A stretch of DNA of 64,000 nucleotides, from contig NZ_CANMFD010000002.1 in the NCBI RefSeq assembly GCF_947496995.1, positions 496,001 through 560,000 of the forward strand. Reading direction: 5' to 3'. The DNA is from an uncultured Roseibium sp. (GTDB lineage: Bacteria; Pseudomonadota; Alphaproteobacteria; Rhizobiales; Stappiaceae). The translations under genes and the position numbers were made by a program. This document shows positions 1-8,455 of this stretch, piece by piece. How positions within the stretch are numbered: position 1 is the first letter of the stretch; the number at the start of each line of letters is the position of its first letter. The notes beneath the pieces are model-generated. The model was not told the DNA's origin. It did no database searches and saw nothing but the letters and a program-made list of their open reading frames with translations.

Positions 1-308
1 AGCGCAACAGAGATTATGTAATCACCGATCATCAGTTTGTCGCCGGACCGCAGCGCATGGGCCCTGTCCATGCGATTGGGACTGCCGTTCAGGAACGTTC
101 CGTTCGTGGAGATGTCATGCAGGACAAACTGTCCACCTTCAAAGCGCACTTCGCAGTGCTTGCCGGAAATCACCCTGTGCGGATCAGGCAGACTCCAGTC
201 GAGATGCTCGTGACGACCGATATCGAACCCCCGGTCGGCGCAACTGTAGGACACCTGGCCACCGGTTTCGAGCCGATCGACATTCTCGATCTGCAGCGTG
301 ATACGCAT
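1..308 (-). CDS. FHA-domain protein, TagH/Fha-like (partial, C-terminus off the left edge)
   Basis: The visible 102 residues form an N-terminal forkhead-associated domain, which binds phosphothreonine peptides. Seen directly are the GRHE turn, the RVISGKHCEV segment that supplies the phosphate-binding Arg/Ser, and the STNGTFLNG loop. The ATG at 308 has a GGGAGA Shine-Dalgarno sequence upstream. It lies 22 bp after the DUF6931-like gene and is transcribed away from vgrG, so these three are probably one unit. In T6SS clusters FHA proteins read phosphorylated TssL or related partners. The rest of the protein and the downstream genes are outside the window, so full length and C-terminal domain are unknown. 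Confidence 0.85.
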   Translation of the reverse strand, partial: MRITLQIENVDRLETGGQVSYSCADRGFDIGRHEHLDWSLPDPHRVISGKHCEVRFEGGQFVLHDISTNGTFLNGSPNRMDRAHALRSGDKLMIGDYIISVA

Positions 309-330
309 TCCAGCAAATCTCCCGGATTGC

Positions 331-927
331 TTACGAATTGGCCGGAGCCTGCCCGTTAAGGCTGACCGTCGGCATAGAACCGCCTTCAGCGAAGGACAGC
401 CCCGCGGAAAGGCAAGAGTTAAGCGCTTCGTCCCGTTTGTCAGGCTCAACCGTGCCGAGCGCAATCAGCAAAGCTGTATTGACCGCTTTCGCGGTCAGAT
501 CGTCAGGCATCTCGACCCGGTGCTCCGGGTTCGGCGACAGGGAACCACCCGACCAGCCGGCCGCAAGCCCGATCCACACGGCAGCGCTTTCCGTTCTGGC
601 GGCTTCCGCCGCCGCATGAACGGCTGCACGGGCGTCCTCGTCCCCCTCCCGCACCCAGGTTTCGCTCAGCACCAGAACCTGGCGGTCATCCGGCGTTCCT
701 GGCCCGTCCAGGCCGGCAACGCATTTCATACCCCACCACACGGCTTCCCGTTTCGGCAGGACATGCGCGAAATAGGCAAGCGCGGTCAGCGGTGCATCGC
801 CATCGCGCAGCTCCAGCGTATAGTCTTGCGGAGCGATGTCGGAAGCCGGTTCTTTCACCGTTTCCGACAGTTCAGGATAGGTCTCGAAAACCTGTTTCGC
901 CCTGGTAAAGCGGATACGTGATCCCAT
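331..927 (-). CDS. T6SS-associated DUF6931-like protein
   Basis: A 198-residue protein without signal peptide or membrane segments. From memory it resembles the DUF6931 family, small proteins of unknown function encoded beside FHA genes in type VI secretion clusters. The middle is alanine-rich helix (EDARAAVHAAAEAARTE) followed by a hydrophobic WIGLAAGWSGGSL segment. The ATG at 927 has GGAG upstream. It sits 64 bp after vgrG and 22 bp before the FHA gene on the same strand, so co-transcription is likely. A cytoplasmic accessory role in T6SS regulation or assembly is inference from position; no catalytic motif is visible. Confidence 0.75.
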   Translation of the reverse strand: MGSRIRFTRAKQVFETYPELSETVKEPASDIAPQDYTLELRDGDAPLTALAYFAHVLPKREAVWWGMKCVAGLDGPGTPDDRQVLVLSETWVREGDEDARAAVHAAAEAARTESAAVWIGLAAGWSGGSLSPNPEHRVEMPDDLTAKAVNTALLIALGTVEPDKRDEALNSCLSAGLSFAEGGSMPTVSLNGQAPANS

Positions 928-991
928 CTGCTCTACTCCGTTTCTTCCCGTTGAAGCTTGTTCCGATTGCCGTATTTTTCAAAGGTCGCTT

Positions 992-2821
992 CTAGTTGAT
1001 CAGAACAAGTCCGCCTTTGACCGTCAATACCGCGCTGGCAGTCACATCGGTGAACGTGCCCTTCGCAGTCAGCTTGCCGGAAGCTTTGACGTCAATCATG
1101 GGCGACTCGATCTTGATCGATGCCGGCGTCATGACAATCTTGCTGGCGCCGCAGATGAATTCGATCTTGGTTCCGGCAGTCACCTTCCAGTCCTTGCCGA
1201 TCTTTTCCGTTGTATTGTTGCCGACTTTTTCCGTCCGGTTTACGCCGATCTTGGTGTCGCGGCAGTTTTTGACATGCAGGCTGTCGTCATGCTCGACGAC
1301 GGTCTCCATGTCCTTCTCGGCGTGCACACCGACAAGTTCCTGCCCCTTGGTGTCGTCCATGACGAATTCGTTGTAACCGCCACCGCCTTGCGTGGAGTCG
1401 GATTTGACACCGGCCTTGTTCTTTTCGGCGGGCAAGTCGTAAGGCGGCATGTTTTCCGCATTGTAGACCGTTCCGATGACAATCGGCTTGTCAGGATCGC
1501 CTTCCAGAAACTGGACGATCACCTCCTGGCCGACGCGCGGAATATAGATGCCGCCCCAGTTCTTGCCGGACCAGACCTGAGCGACACGCACCCGGCGGGA
1601 TTGGGTCTTGTCGCGGTCCCAGTGGAATTCGACCATGATCTGGCCGTACTCGTCCACATCGATTTCCCCCTGCCCGACGACCTTGGCCGTCTGGGGTCCG
1701 GGGATGCGCGGCTTGCGTGTGGTGGCCGGGGTCCTGAACGTGATATCGGAGGCAAGAACGTCATAGGTGCCCGTATAGGCCTCGCCCTGGGAGCCGCCGC
1801 TGCCGCCACTCCGATACTGCTCGGTAATGATCTGGTGACTTGCCCGGACCACCAGATATTCCCGGTTCTGCGGCCCGTGCGGATGGTCCTTCAGCGTGAA
1901 CAGGCCGCCGGCGTAGAAACGCGGAACTTCGCCGGCAGTCTGAATGCGCTTGTCGGAAGCCTGTTCCGCATCGAGGCGGATATTGCTGTATTTCGTACCC
2001 TTGTCCTTCTCGGTGTAGCGGCCCGGATAATCGTAATTCTCCAGCTTTCCGGCCCGGTACTTGGACCCGGCTTCGCGTTCCGCTTCCAGCGAGGCACTCG
2101 GCTTTTCAAAATCGTAGTCGTTGACGGCGAATTTTCCGGTCCGGAACTTCCGGCTCGGGATCCAGTGATAGATGTGTTCCTCATCCCGCTGGCTGTCGCC
2201 GCCAAGCGCAATGAAGGGAATGGTGGAATCGCCGACAATCGGACTGTAGGACGACTTGGCATCCGCAAGCACCATCTTGTGCTTGCCCTGGAGATGCTCG
2301 AAGAAATAGGAAATTCCGAATTCTTCCATCAGGCGGCAGCAGAAATCGTAATCCGATTCCCGGTACTGGACGCAATAATGGATCGGATCGTAGCTCTCCG
2401 TCAGCTTGTTCTGGAAATCGGAGAAATCATGCTCTCCGAGGACTTCTGAAATGATGTCCGGAGCTGATTTGTCCTTGAACACCCGGCAGTTCGCATTCTT
2501 GGTCAGCAGCCAGAACCAGGGGCGCAATGTCAGCCGGTAGACATAATAAGCGTCGCGGTGCCCGAGCCACTTGGCATCGGTCAGAAGCCCGTCGAAATAC
2601 CGGGTGTCGCCGTTGTTGGTGACCACCTTGACCGTCATATGCGTGGCGATCGCCTTGTCGAAATCCAGATCTTCCTGCTGGCTGATGACCTCCAGGCGGA
2701 TTTCGAAATCCTCGCTCATGCCCTCGTCACACTCGATGGAGATTACCGAGAGCTCATCTTTCCCGTAGACCGAAGTCAGTTCGGCCATGCGGTTTGCTTG
2801 CTTGAGTTGTCCCTGGGCCAC
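992..2821 (-). CDS. vgrG: Type VI secretion tip protein VgrG (TssI)
   Basis: A 609-residue VgrG, the trimeric spike on the Hcp tube. The N-terminal half (about 1-390) is the gp27/gp5 OB-like part, including the conserved YCVQYRESDYDFCCRLMEE region near residue 150. The centre has the typical VEFHWDRDKTQSRRVRVAQ and GWGIYIPRVGQEV-like stretch. The C-terminus is the repetitive beta-helix needle (EKVGNNTTEKIG and following) and ends at VLIN. It has no extra effector domain, and neither a DUF4123/Eag-type adaptor nor an effector gene follows. The gene is divergent from the OmpA gene across a 388-bp spacer, and DUF6931-like and FHA genes lie downstream. Confidence 0.95.
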   Translation of the reverse strand: MAQGQLKQANRMAELTSVYGKDELSVISIECDEGMSEDFEIRLEVISQQEDLDFDKAIATHMTVKVVTNNGDTRYFDGLLTDAKWLGHRDAYYVYRLTLRPWFWLLTKNANCRVFKDKSAPDIISEVLGEHDFSDFQNKLTESYDPIHYCVQYRESDYDFCCRLMEEFGISYFFEHLQGKHKMVLADAKSSYSPIVGDSTIPFIALGGDSQRDEEHIYHWIPSRKFRTGKFAVNDYDFEKPSASLEAEREAGSKYRAGKLENYDYPGRYTEKDKGTKYSNIRLDAEQASDKRIQTAGEVPRFYAGGLFTLKDHPHGPQNREYLVVRASHQIITEQYRSGGSGGSQGEAYTGTYDVLASDITFRTPATTRKPRIPGPQTAKVVGQGEIDVDEYGQIMVEFHWDRDKTQSRRVRVAQVWSGKNWGGIYIPRVGQEVIVQFLEGDPDKPIVIGTVYNAENMPPYDLPAEKNKAGVKSDSTQGGGGYNEFVMDDTKGQELVGVHAEKDMETVVEHDDSLHVKNCRDTKIGVNRTEKVGNNTTEKIGKDWKVTAGTKIEFICGASKIVMTPASIKIESPMIDVKASGKLTAKGTFTDVTASAVLTVKGGLVLIN

Positions 2822-3209
2822 GAAGTTCTCCTCGGAAATACTGTGGTTCCTGACGGTTCCGGCATTTCTGCCGCTTTCAGTCAGTTCCTAAGGCGTTTCC
2901 GATAAAAATAATGTGCTCAATAACACAATTGTTGCAAATGATTTAAACGCCAACCTTGTCTGTTCGAACGTTGTAATACGCCCTACGCAATTGTCCATGA
3001 ATTTCAGGTTGGCCCGGCTTAAGTTATTTAATCACCTCGATAAAGTCACGCTAACGGCCCTCTTGCTAATTGTGCGCAATAGGACATACTGATATCAAAG
3101 CGTACTTTAGTGACTTTCGCCACACCATTATTTTTTGAAAACTGGCACGATGCATTTCTGAACCCATTGCCACAACGCCTTCGAGCACTCCACAAGGAGG
3201 ACTGATATC
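2822..3209. promoter_or_regulatory. Divergent vgrG/ompA intergenic region
   Basis: This 388-bp gene-free spacer is clearly more AT-rich than its neighbours and must hold the promoters for vgrG (minus) and the OmpA gene (plus). Two near-identical decamers, ACACAATTGT at 2923 and ACGCAATTGT at 2985, lie 62 bp apart. A short palindrome ATTGTGCGCAAT lies near 3070. A weak CRP-like element (AGTGA-N6-CCACA) lies at 3109-3124. The AAGGAGG at 3194-3200 is a strong Shine-Dalgarno sequence for the GTG start at 3210. I cannot assign -35/-10 boxes with confidence. Confidence 0.5.
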
Positions 3210-3890
3210 GTGACCAATCCCCTGACTACGTGTGACCGGAATGCCTTCCGTCACTCCAAGCCCGGCCGTCTCTTGCTGGCGGCAGCGCTTTCATTCGCAC
3301 TCACCGGCCTTGTCTCCGGTTCCGCGTCCGCCCAGGACGCCACCTATTCCGCCGATGACGTGACGCGCCACTTCAAACAGCTCAAGACCCGTTCCCTGAA
3401 GCCAGTCGGCACGAGCCGGGCGCTGTGCATCGGAACGCGGGACGAGTGTAATCCCGATGCCGCCAAGGCGGAAGGCGGCCAGGTGGCCGTCACGTCTGAG
3501 GGCGACGGGAACGCGCAAGCGCTCGTCGCAGATCCGGAAACCAAGGCGATCGGCGAAGGTTTCAACCTGCTGGTGTCCTTCGAATACGCATCCGCGCGGC
3601 TCAGTCCTTCAGCCAGGGTGAACCTGCAGGAGTTCGCCAAGGGCATCGACGATCCGGCTCTTGCAAGCGCCACCTTCGTCATCGAAGGACACACCGACGG
3701 CATCGGATCCGCTCCCTACAACCAGCGCCTGTCGGAAGACCGGGCCGCGGCGGTCACGGAGTTTCTCGTGTCGCTCGGTGTCGGCCGGGACCGTCTCAAG
3801 ACCGTCGGTTACGGAAAGACCCGGCCCAAGGTGGCCGATATCAACGACCCGTCCAACCGCCGGGTGGAAAGCAAGCTGGTGCTTGAATAG
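3210..3890 (+). CDS. OmpA-family peptidoglycan-binding protein
   Basis: A 226-residue secreted protein with a GTG start preceded by AAGGAGG. Residues 1-42 look like a signal peptide with a long n-region and a cleavage site near ASAQDA. Residues about 110-226 are an OmpA C-terminal domain: the VIEGHTDGIGSAPYNQRLSEDRA stretch and the later NRRVESKLVLE carry the Asp and Arg that bind diaminopimelate in this family. The middle (45-105) is unassigned. It precedes tssA and may anchor or position the secretion machine at peptidoglycan, as TagL or TssL extensions do elsewhere. That role is inference. A hairpin follows the gene. Confidence 0.85.
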   Translation: MTNPLTTCDRNAFRHSKPGRLLLAAALSFALTGLVSGSASAQDATYSADDVTRHFKQLKTRSLKPVGTSRALCIGTRDECNPDAAKAEGGQVAVTSEGDGNAQALVADPETKAIGEGFNLLVSFEYASARLSPSARVNLQEFAKGIDDPALASATFVIEGHTDGIGSAPYNQRLSEDRAAAVTEFLVSLGVGRDRLKTVGYGKTRPKVADINDPSNRRVESKLVLE

Positions 3891-3906
3891 GGTTGTCTGT
3901 CAGATT

Positions 3907-3948
3907 GCTCCAGCCCGCCTTGAAGGCCGGCTGGAGCATCTTTATCCG
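3907..3948 (+). terminator. Hairpin after the OmpA-family gene
   Basis: GCTCCAGCC at 3907-3915 pairs with GGCTGGAGC at 3929-3937, with a small inner GCCT/AGGC stem. It is followed by a short T-containing tract. The U tract is weak, so it may only attenuate transcription into tssA. Confidence 0.5.
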
Positions 3949-3962
3949 CGCCGGGAGGGTGC

Positions 3963-5246
3963 ATGAATTTCGATCCCGATACATACGGTACGGAAGTTTC
4001 GCCCGGCGCAGGTTGCGGTCCGGATCTTTATGACTCCGAACCCGCTTTTGCCGCGCTTCTGGATTCATGCGAGGAAATGCTGCCGGAGCGGTTCAGCGAG
4101 TTCGACCGTTCCGAGATCGAGTTTACCGACCTTTTCAAACAGATGGATGGCTTTTTAAAGCAATCCCGGGACGTCAGACTACTCGTCCTTCTCGGCCAGT
4201 TCGGTCTTCTCAATGGCCAGATCCACCTGTTTGCCAATTCGGTGCGAATTATCCGCCGGCTGCTCGAAAATCATTGGGAAGAAGTGCATCCCTCCGACGC
4301 CGATTTTGGCCATATGGAGCGGATGGGTGCTCTCGAAGCACTCAACAATCGTCCGACCGTCATGCTGCCTCTGGAAGCCGCTCCCCTGATCAAGACCCGC
4401 CGGGCGGGACCAATCAGCTATCGCACGATACAGGTTGCGGCAGGAACAGCCACCGCGAGGCCCGACGAACACACGGTCTCGCTCGGGGCGATCGATGCCG
4501 CACTCACCTCCGGCGAACTCGAGCAGGCAGATATCGACGAAGTTCTGAAGGATCTGGCCGACCTTCCCGACGAACTGCAGGCGATCACCGACATATGTAT
4601 GGAAAAACTCCAGCAGAGCGGCGCCAAGGCCGCCCCACCGGTCTACGAGGAGATCGTGACGCTCCTGCAGGACATGAACAGGGAGCTGAACACCCGCCTC
4701 GGCCGCGTGACGGAGGAAACCGGTGACGCGGCCGGCGATGAGAGCAGCCAGGAAGATGCCGGCCTTGCCCCGGTGGACCAGGCATCGCAGTCGGAAATCC
4801 GCAACGCGGCCCAATCGAAACTGATTCTTGACGCGGTCGAAGACTATTTCGCCTCCCGCGAGCCGTCACATCCGGCGCTATTTCTGGTGCGCGAAGCACG
4901 GGGCCTGGTCGGAAAATCCTATCTCGATGCGCTGAAGATCCTGATGCCGCGAAGGTTTGACGATGTGGCGCTGGTGCTCGGGACAAGCGGGCTTCAACTG
5001 TCCAACGACAGGCTGCTGGATCTCAATGACGGTGAAAATCGGGAGAGCGATGATATCGAAGGATTTTCGGTCATGGTCATCGAAAACCGCAACGACGCGA
5101 TGAAGGCCATCGCCGCCGTCAAGGGCTATTATTCAGCCAACGAACCCACAAGCCCCATCCCTCTTCTGCTGGACGAGGCGCAGAACATGAGCTCCGGCTC
5201 TTTTACGGGCCTGCTCAACCTGTTTCTCAGACCGGAAGAAGAATGA
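3963..5246 (+). CDS. tssA: Type VI secretion protein TssA
   Basis: A 427-residue cytoplasmic protein with an N-terminal ImpA_N domain (about 40-160). Diagnostic is the LLENHWEEVHPSDADFGHMER segment near residue 100, typical of TssA proteins. TssA primes tube and sheath polymerisation at the baseplate and, in some classes, caps the distal end. The C-terminal half (270-427) is helical, with two similar stretches beginning around SQSEIRNAAQSKLILDAVEDYF and NRNDAMKAIAAVKGYYSANEP. That resembles the repeated C-terminal helices of short TssA classes. The gene lies 72 bp after the OmpA gene and 296 bp before tssB, so tssB probably has its own promoter. Confidence 0.88.
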   Translation: MNFDPDTYGTEVSPGAGCGPDLYDSEPAFAALLDSCEEMLPERFSEFDRSEIEFTDLFKQMDGFLKQSRDVRLLVLLGQFGLLNGQIHLFANSVRIIRRLLENHWEEVHPSDADFGHMERMGALEALNNRPTVMLPLEAAPLIKTRRAGPISYRTIQVAAGTATARPDEHTVSLGAIDAALTSGELEQADIDEVLKDLADLPDELQAITDICMEKLQQSGAKAAPPVYEEIVTLLQDMNRELNTRLGRVTEETGDAAGDESSQEDAGLAPVDQASQSEIRNAAQSKLILDAVEDYFASREPSHPALFLVREARGLVGKSYLDALKILMPRRFDDVALVLGTSGLQLSNDRLLDLNDGENRESDDIEGFSVMVIENRNDAMKAIAAVKGYYSANEPTSPIPLLLDEAQNMSSGSFTGLLNLFLRPEEE

Positions 5247-5381
5247 CCACGAGAAAAGGAGAAAACGCGACGACGGCCCGCTTCCCCTGCGTTTCCAGTG
5301 CTTCTTTCTTGACACAAAGAGCCAACGGGTCCTCAATATTCGGGTCCTGAACATTTGAAAAAAATTTTAAAGCGGCGATCA

Positions 5382-5397
5382 TGTGACTGTCATCACA
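5382..5397. promoter_or_regulatory. CRP-like palindrome upstream of tssB
   Basis: TGTGA at 5382-5386 and TCACA at 5393-5397 are separated by exactly 6 bp, a perfect match to all ten fixed positions of the CRP/FNR-superfamily consensus TGTGA-N6-TCACA. It is centred about 153 bp upstream of the tssB ATG, in an AT-rich spacer (5247-5542) that shows no gene. Activation of the tssB operon by a cAMP-receptor protein is inference from the match. Confidence 0.55.
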
Positions 5398-5542
5398 CCC
5401 CCGCGACAGACAATCGATTTACATAGTGACCAACGAGACAAAACGCAGATTCGAAACAACAAATCAAAAAATGCCCTGCGTGAGTATTTGACTAAATTTG
5501 ACCTCTTCTACACCCGGGTCAGCGAAACGAAAGGCAAGTACA

Positions 5543-6097
5543 ATGGCATCCAATAGTGGGCAAAGCTTTATCAAGCGCAACAGGCCCCCTCGCGTTCACA
5601 TTTTCTACGAGGATCCGTTCGACGCGGAAAAGAAGGTCGAGCTGCCTTTCGTCATGGGCATCATGGCCGACCTTTCCGGCGATAACCCCGGCGTGGAAAA
5701 GCAGGATATCGACGACCGCAAGCTTCTCGATATCGACATGGACAATTTCACCAAGCGGATGGAAGCAATCGAACCGGGTACCTCCTTCACGGTGAAGGAC
5801 AAGCTTTCCGGTGAAGAAAACTCCAAGCTGAGCGTCCAGCTCCGCTTCAAGAGCATGGATGATTTCACGCCAGGTAAAGTTGCCGAACAGGTTCCTGCCC
5901 TGAAAAAGCTCCTGGATGCGCGCCGCAGCCTCGCGGCCTTGCGCACCATGATGGACGGCCGCGTGCAGGCCATCAGCCAGCTTGAGGAATTGACCCGGGA
6001 CCCGGCCCTGATGGCGGCTCTCGCTCAGCAAATGGATGCGGAAAAAGCGCAGTCCGACGGCAGTGCGAAAGACGGCAGCGGGACAGAGGAGGCTTAA
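5543..6097 (+). CDS. tssB: T6SS contractile sheath small subunit TssB (VipA)
   Basis: A 184-residue sheath protein. I place the start at the ATG at 5543 (MASNSGQSFIKRNRPPRV), because family members begin with this short lead into the conserved RVHIFYEDPFD segment. The upstream in-frame codon at 5498 would add an atypical 15-residue tail. An AAAGG lies just upstream of 5543. Conserved VELPFVMGIMADLSG and LLDIDMDNFTKRMEAI are visible. TssB and TssC interlock to form the contractile sheath around the Hcp tube. The stop is followed directly by the tssC ATG, so the two are translationally coupled, as expected for a stoichiometric pair. Confidence 0.95.
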   Translation: MASNSGQSFIKRNRPPRVHIFYEDPFDAEKKVELPFVMGIMADLSGDNPGVEKQDIDDRKLLDIDMDNFTKRMEAIEPGTSFTVKDKLSGEENSKLSVQLRFKSMDDFTPGKVAEQVPALKKLLDARRSLAALRTMMDGRVQAISQLEELTRDPALMAALAQQMDAEKAQSDGSAKDGSGTEEA

Positions 6098-7621
6098 ATG
6101 AGCAACACGGAAACCAGTGCCCAGACCAGTGGCGCAGCGGCCGGCGAAGCTGCGGGTGAAAAAAGTCCCGAGGAATTCGCCTCCATCTTGAAGCAGAATT
6201 TCCGCATCAAGACCGAAAACGACACGGCCAACGCGCTTGTCGACAACGCGATGTCCACGTTCCTTTCCGAAGCCCTGTCAGATCAGGCGCTCATCAAGGA
6301 CGATGTCTACGACACCATCGACGAGATGATCGCCAAGCTTGACGAGAAGCTGACGTCCCAGGTGAACGAGATCATTCACGCCGAGGAATTCCAGAAGCTG
6401 GAAAGCGCCTGGCGGGGGCTGGACTATCTGGTCCACCAGTCGGAAACCGATGCCTCCCTGAAACTCAGGTTCCTCAATATCTCGAAGAAAGAGCTGGCCG
6501 GCGTTCTCAAGAGCTATCGCGGTGCGAAGTGGGATCAGAGTCCGCTGTTCAAGCAGATCTACGAAGCCGAATTCGGCCAGCTCGGCGGCCAGCCCTACGG
6601 CTGCCTTGTCGGCGACTACGAATTCTCCCACGAAGCCCAGGACATCACCATCCTGCGTGGAATGGCGAAGATCGCCTCGGCAGCGCATGCCCCGTTCCTT
6701 GCAGCCGCCGATCCGCAGCTCATGCAGATGGACAGCTGGACCGAACTTCCGGCCAAGCGCGACCTGTCGAAGATCTTCGATACGGAACTTCACGCACAGT
6801 GGCGCACCTTGAGGGAATCGGAAGATGCCCGGTATCTGGGTCTGACCATGCCGCGCGTACTTGCCCGCCAACCTTACGGCGCCAAGTCCGATCCGGTCGA
6901 GGAATTCGCGTTCGAAGAGGAATTCGGCGAGGACAGCCACGACAATTACTCCTGGATGAATTCCGCCTACGCCATGGCCTCGAACATCAACAAGGCCTAC
7001 AAGGAATTCGGCTGGACCGTCCGCATCCGCGGCGTGGAAAGCGGCGGGCTGGTCGAGGAACTTCCGACCCACGTTTTCGAAACCGACGACGGCGGCGTCG
7101 ATCAGAAATGCCCTGCGGAAATTGCTGTTTCCGATCGGCGGGAGCATGAGATTTCCCGCCTGGGCCTGATCCCGCTCATCCATCGCAAGAACACCGACCA
7201 GGCTGCCTTCCTGGGTGCCCAGTCGGTCTTCAAGCCAAGGCAGTTCTCCGGTCCGGACGGCAAGGATGCGACCGCATCCGATAATCTGTCCGCCCGTCTG
7301 CCCTACATGTTCGCGACCACCCGTTTCGCCCACTACCTCAAGGTGATGGTGCGCAACAAGATCGGCTCCACCAAGGAATCGGCGCAGCTGCAGCGGTGGC
7401 TGAACGACTGGATCATGGACTATGTCGATGGTGATCCGGACAATTCGACCGAGGAAACCAAGGCGCGCAAACCGCTTCGGGAAGCCAAGGTCACCATCGT
7501 CCCGGACGAGGAAAACCCCGGCTACTACAGAGCCCAGTTCTTCCTGCGTCCCCATTATCAGTTGGAAGGCATGGATATCGGCATGAGCCTGGCCTCCCGT
7601 ATTCCGCAAGACGGAAACTGA
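6098..7621 (+). CDS. tssC: T6SS contractile sheath large subunit TssC (VipB)
   Basis: A 507-residue sheath protein of typical family length. Visible signatures are FQKLESAWRGLDYLVHQSET (about 98-117), PYGCLVGDYEFSH (about 167) and MPRVLARQPYG, followed by the NSAYAMASNINKAYKEFGW region. The C-terminal part carries PYMFATTRFAHYLKVMVRNKIGS and RPHYQLEGMDIGMSLASRIP, where the ClpV-linked sheath domains end. It begins one base after the tssB stop. Downstream, 205 bp of structured leader separate it from hcp, so hcp may be read both from this operon and separately. Confidence 0.96.
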   Translation: MSNTETSAQTSGAAAGEAAGEKSPEEFASILKQNFRIKTENDTANALVDNAMSTFLSEALSDQALIKDDVYDTIDEMIAKLDEKLTSQVNEIIHAEEFQKLESAWRGLDYLVHQSETDASLKLRFLNISKKELAGVLKSYRGAKWDQSPLFKQIYEAEFGQLGGQPYGCLVGDYEFSHEAQDITILRGMAKIASAAHAPFLAAADPQLMQMDSWTELPAKRDLSKIFDTELHAQWRTLRESEDARYLGLTMPRVLARQPYGAKSDPVEEFAFEEEFGEDSHDNYSWMNSAYAMASNINKAYKEFGWTVRIRGVESGGLVEELPTHVFETDDGGVDQKCPAEIAVSDRREHEISRLGLIPLIHRKNTDQAAFLGAQSVFKPRQFSGPDGKDATASDNLSARLPYMFATTRFAHYLKVMVRNKIGSTKESAQLQRWLNDWIMDYVDGDPDNSTEETKARKPLREAKVTIVPDEENPGYYRAQFFLRPHYQLEGMDIGMSLASRIPQDGN

Positions 7622-7630
7622 TCCAAGAAA

Positions 7631-7749
7631 TTGCCGGCGGGCGGTGTCCGTCCGCCGGCAAGCATCCCTCGCGGATGCACCCCGGTCATTTCACCGGGTG
7701 GAGGTACAAACGGGCCACATACGGCTCAGGGGTTTGGACCGCGAGGTCC
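7631..7749 (+). promoter_or_regulatory. Hairpin-rich leader between tssC and hcp
   Basis: Four consecutive inverted repeats lie within 120 bp. One is 7631-7644 with 7648-7661 (14 bp with one G-T pair). The others are GCATCC/GGATGC at 7662-7678, CCCGGT/ACCGGG at 7681-7698, and GGACC/GGTCC with a GCGA (GNRA-type) loop at 7736-7749. None is followed by a U tract. They may stabilise an hcp mRNA 5' end or shield a processed tssBC 3' end; function is inference. Confidence 0.5.
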
Positions 7750-7826
7750 GAGGTAGTTGTCAGAAATAACAGACTTAGCGCCAGAACGACTTTCCTGGCC
7801 GTCAACAACCAAGAGGATCTATTAAA

Positions 7827-8312
7827 ATGGCTGTCGATTTTTTTCTCGAGCTTGAAGGCATCAAAGGCGAAGCACAGGACAAGTCCCACAAGGACAAGAT
7901 TGACGTCCTGTCCTGGTCGTGGGGCGCTTCCCAGTCCGGCACCACGCATATGGGCGGCGGTTCCGGTTCGGGCAAGGCACACTTCCAGGATCTGAGCATC
8001 ACCAAATTTGTCGATAAATCGACCCCGGTGCTGCTCCAGCATGTGTCCACCGGCAAGCACATCACGAAGGGTACGATGTTTGTGCGCAAGGCCGCTGGCG
8101 ACAGCCCGCTGGAATACATCAAGATCGAGATGAAGGACATTATCGTCACCAATGTCTCGACCGGTGGCAGCGGGTCTGACGACCGCATCACGGAAAGCAT
8201 CACGCTGAACTTCGGTGAGTACAAGTACATCTACACCGAACAGAAGCCGGACGGCTCGAAGGGCGCGGCTCCGGAGTTTGCATGGGACATCGCGGCAAAC
8301 GAAAAGAAATAA
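7827..8312 (+). CDS. hcp: T6SS tube protein Hcp (TssD)
   Basis: A 161-residue Hcp, the hexameric ring protein that stacks into the inner tube and is itself secreted. It opens with MAVDFFLELEGIKGEA, carries the family's IDVLSWSWGASQSG near residue 27, and has the KAHFQDLSITKFVDKSTPVL region and the RITESITLNFGEYKYIY strand near the end. No C-terminal effector domain is fused. A structured leader precedes it and a strong terminator follows 16 bp after the stop. This fits high, separately controlled expression of the most abundant component. Confidence 0.96.
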   Translation: MAVDFFLELEGIKGEAQDKSHKDKIDVLSWSWGASQSGTTHMGGGSGSGKAHFQDLSITKFVDKSTPVLLQHVSTGKHITKGTMFVRKAAGDSPLEYIKIEMKDIIVTNVSTGGSGSDDRITESITLNFGEYKYIYTEQKPDGSKGAAPEFAWDIAANEKK

Positions 8313-8328
8313 GGGTTTCGGCCCGCAC

Positions 8329-8362
8329 GGCTGCCGCGCCTTTGGCGCGGCAGCCTGTTTTT
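8329..8362 (+). terminator. Rho-independent terminator after hcp
   Basis: A perfect 12-bp stem, GGCTGCCGCGCC at 8329-8340 with GGCGCGGCAGCC at 8344-8355, has a TTT loop and is followed by TGTTTTTG. It should end most hcp transcripts and reduce read-through into tssE. Confidence 0.88.
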
Positions 8363-8455
8363 GTGAATGCGGCGGCCACCGAGGTTTCGGACTGGGCCGC
8401 AGCATCGGTTTGACAGTACCGGTACCAGGGGAAGCAATCAGCGTGGGCATGGCCA

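Noticed and set aside
3109..3124. Fourth CRP-like site (AGTGA-N6-CCACA) before the OmpA gene
   Set aside because: Two of ten positions mismatch, which is too frequent by chance to claim.
3148..3164. Sigma-54-like TGGCACG upstream of the OmpA gene
   Set aside because: The -12 GC does not occur at the required distance; the positions read TT instead. A second candidate, TGGCCCG further upstream, also lacks it.
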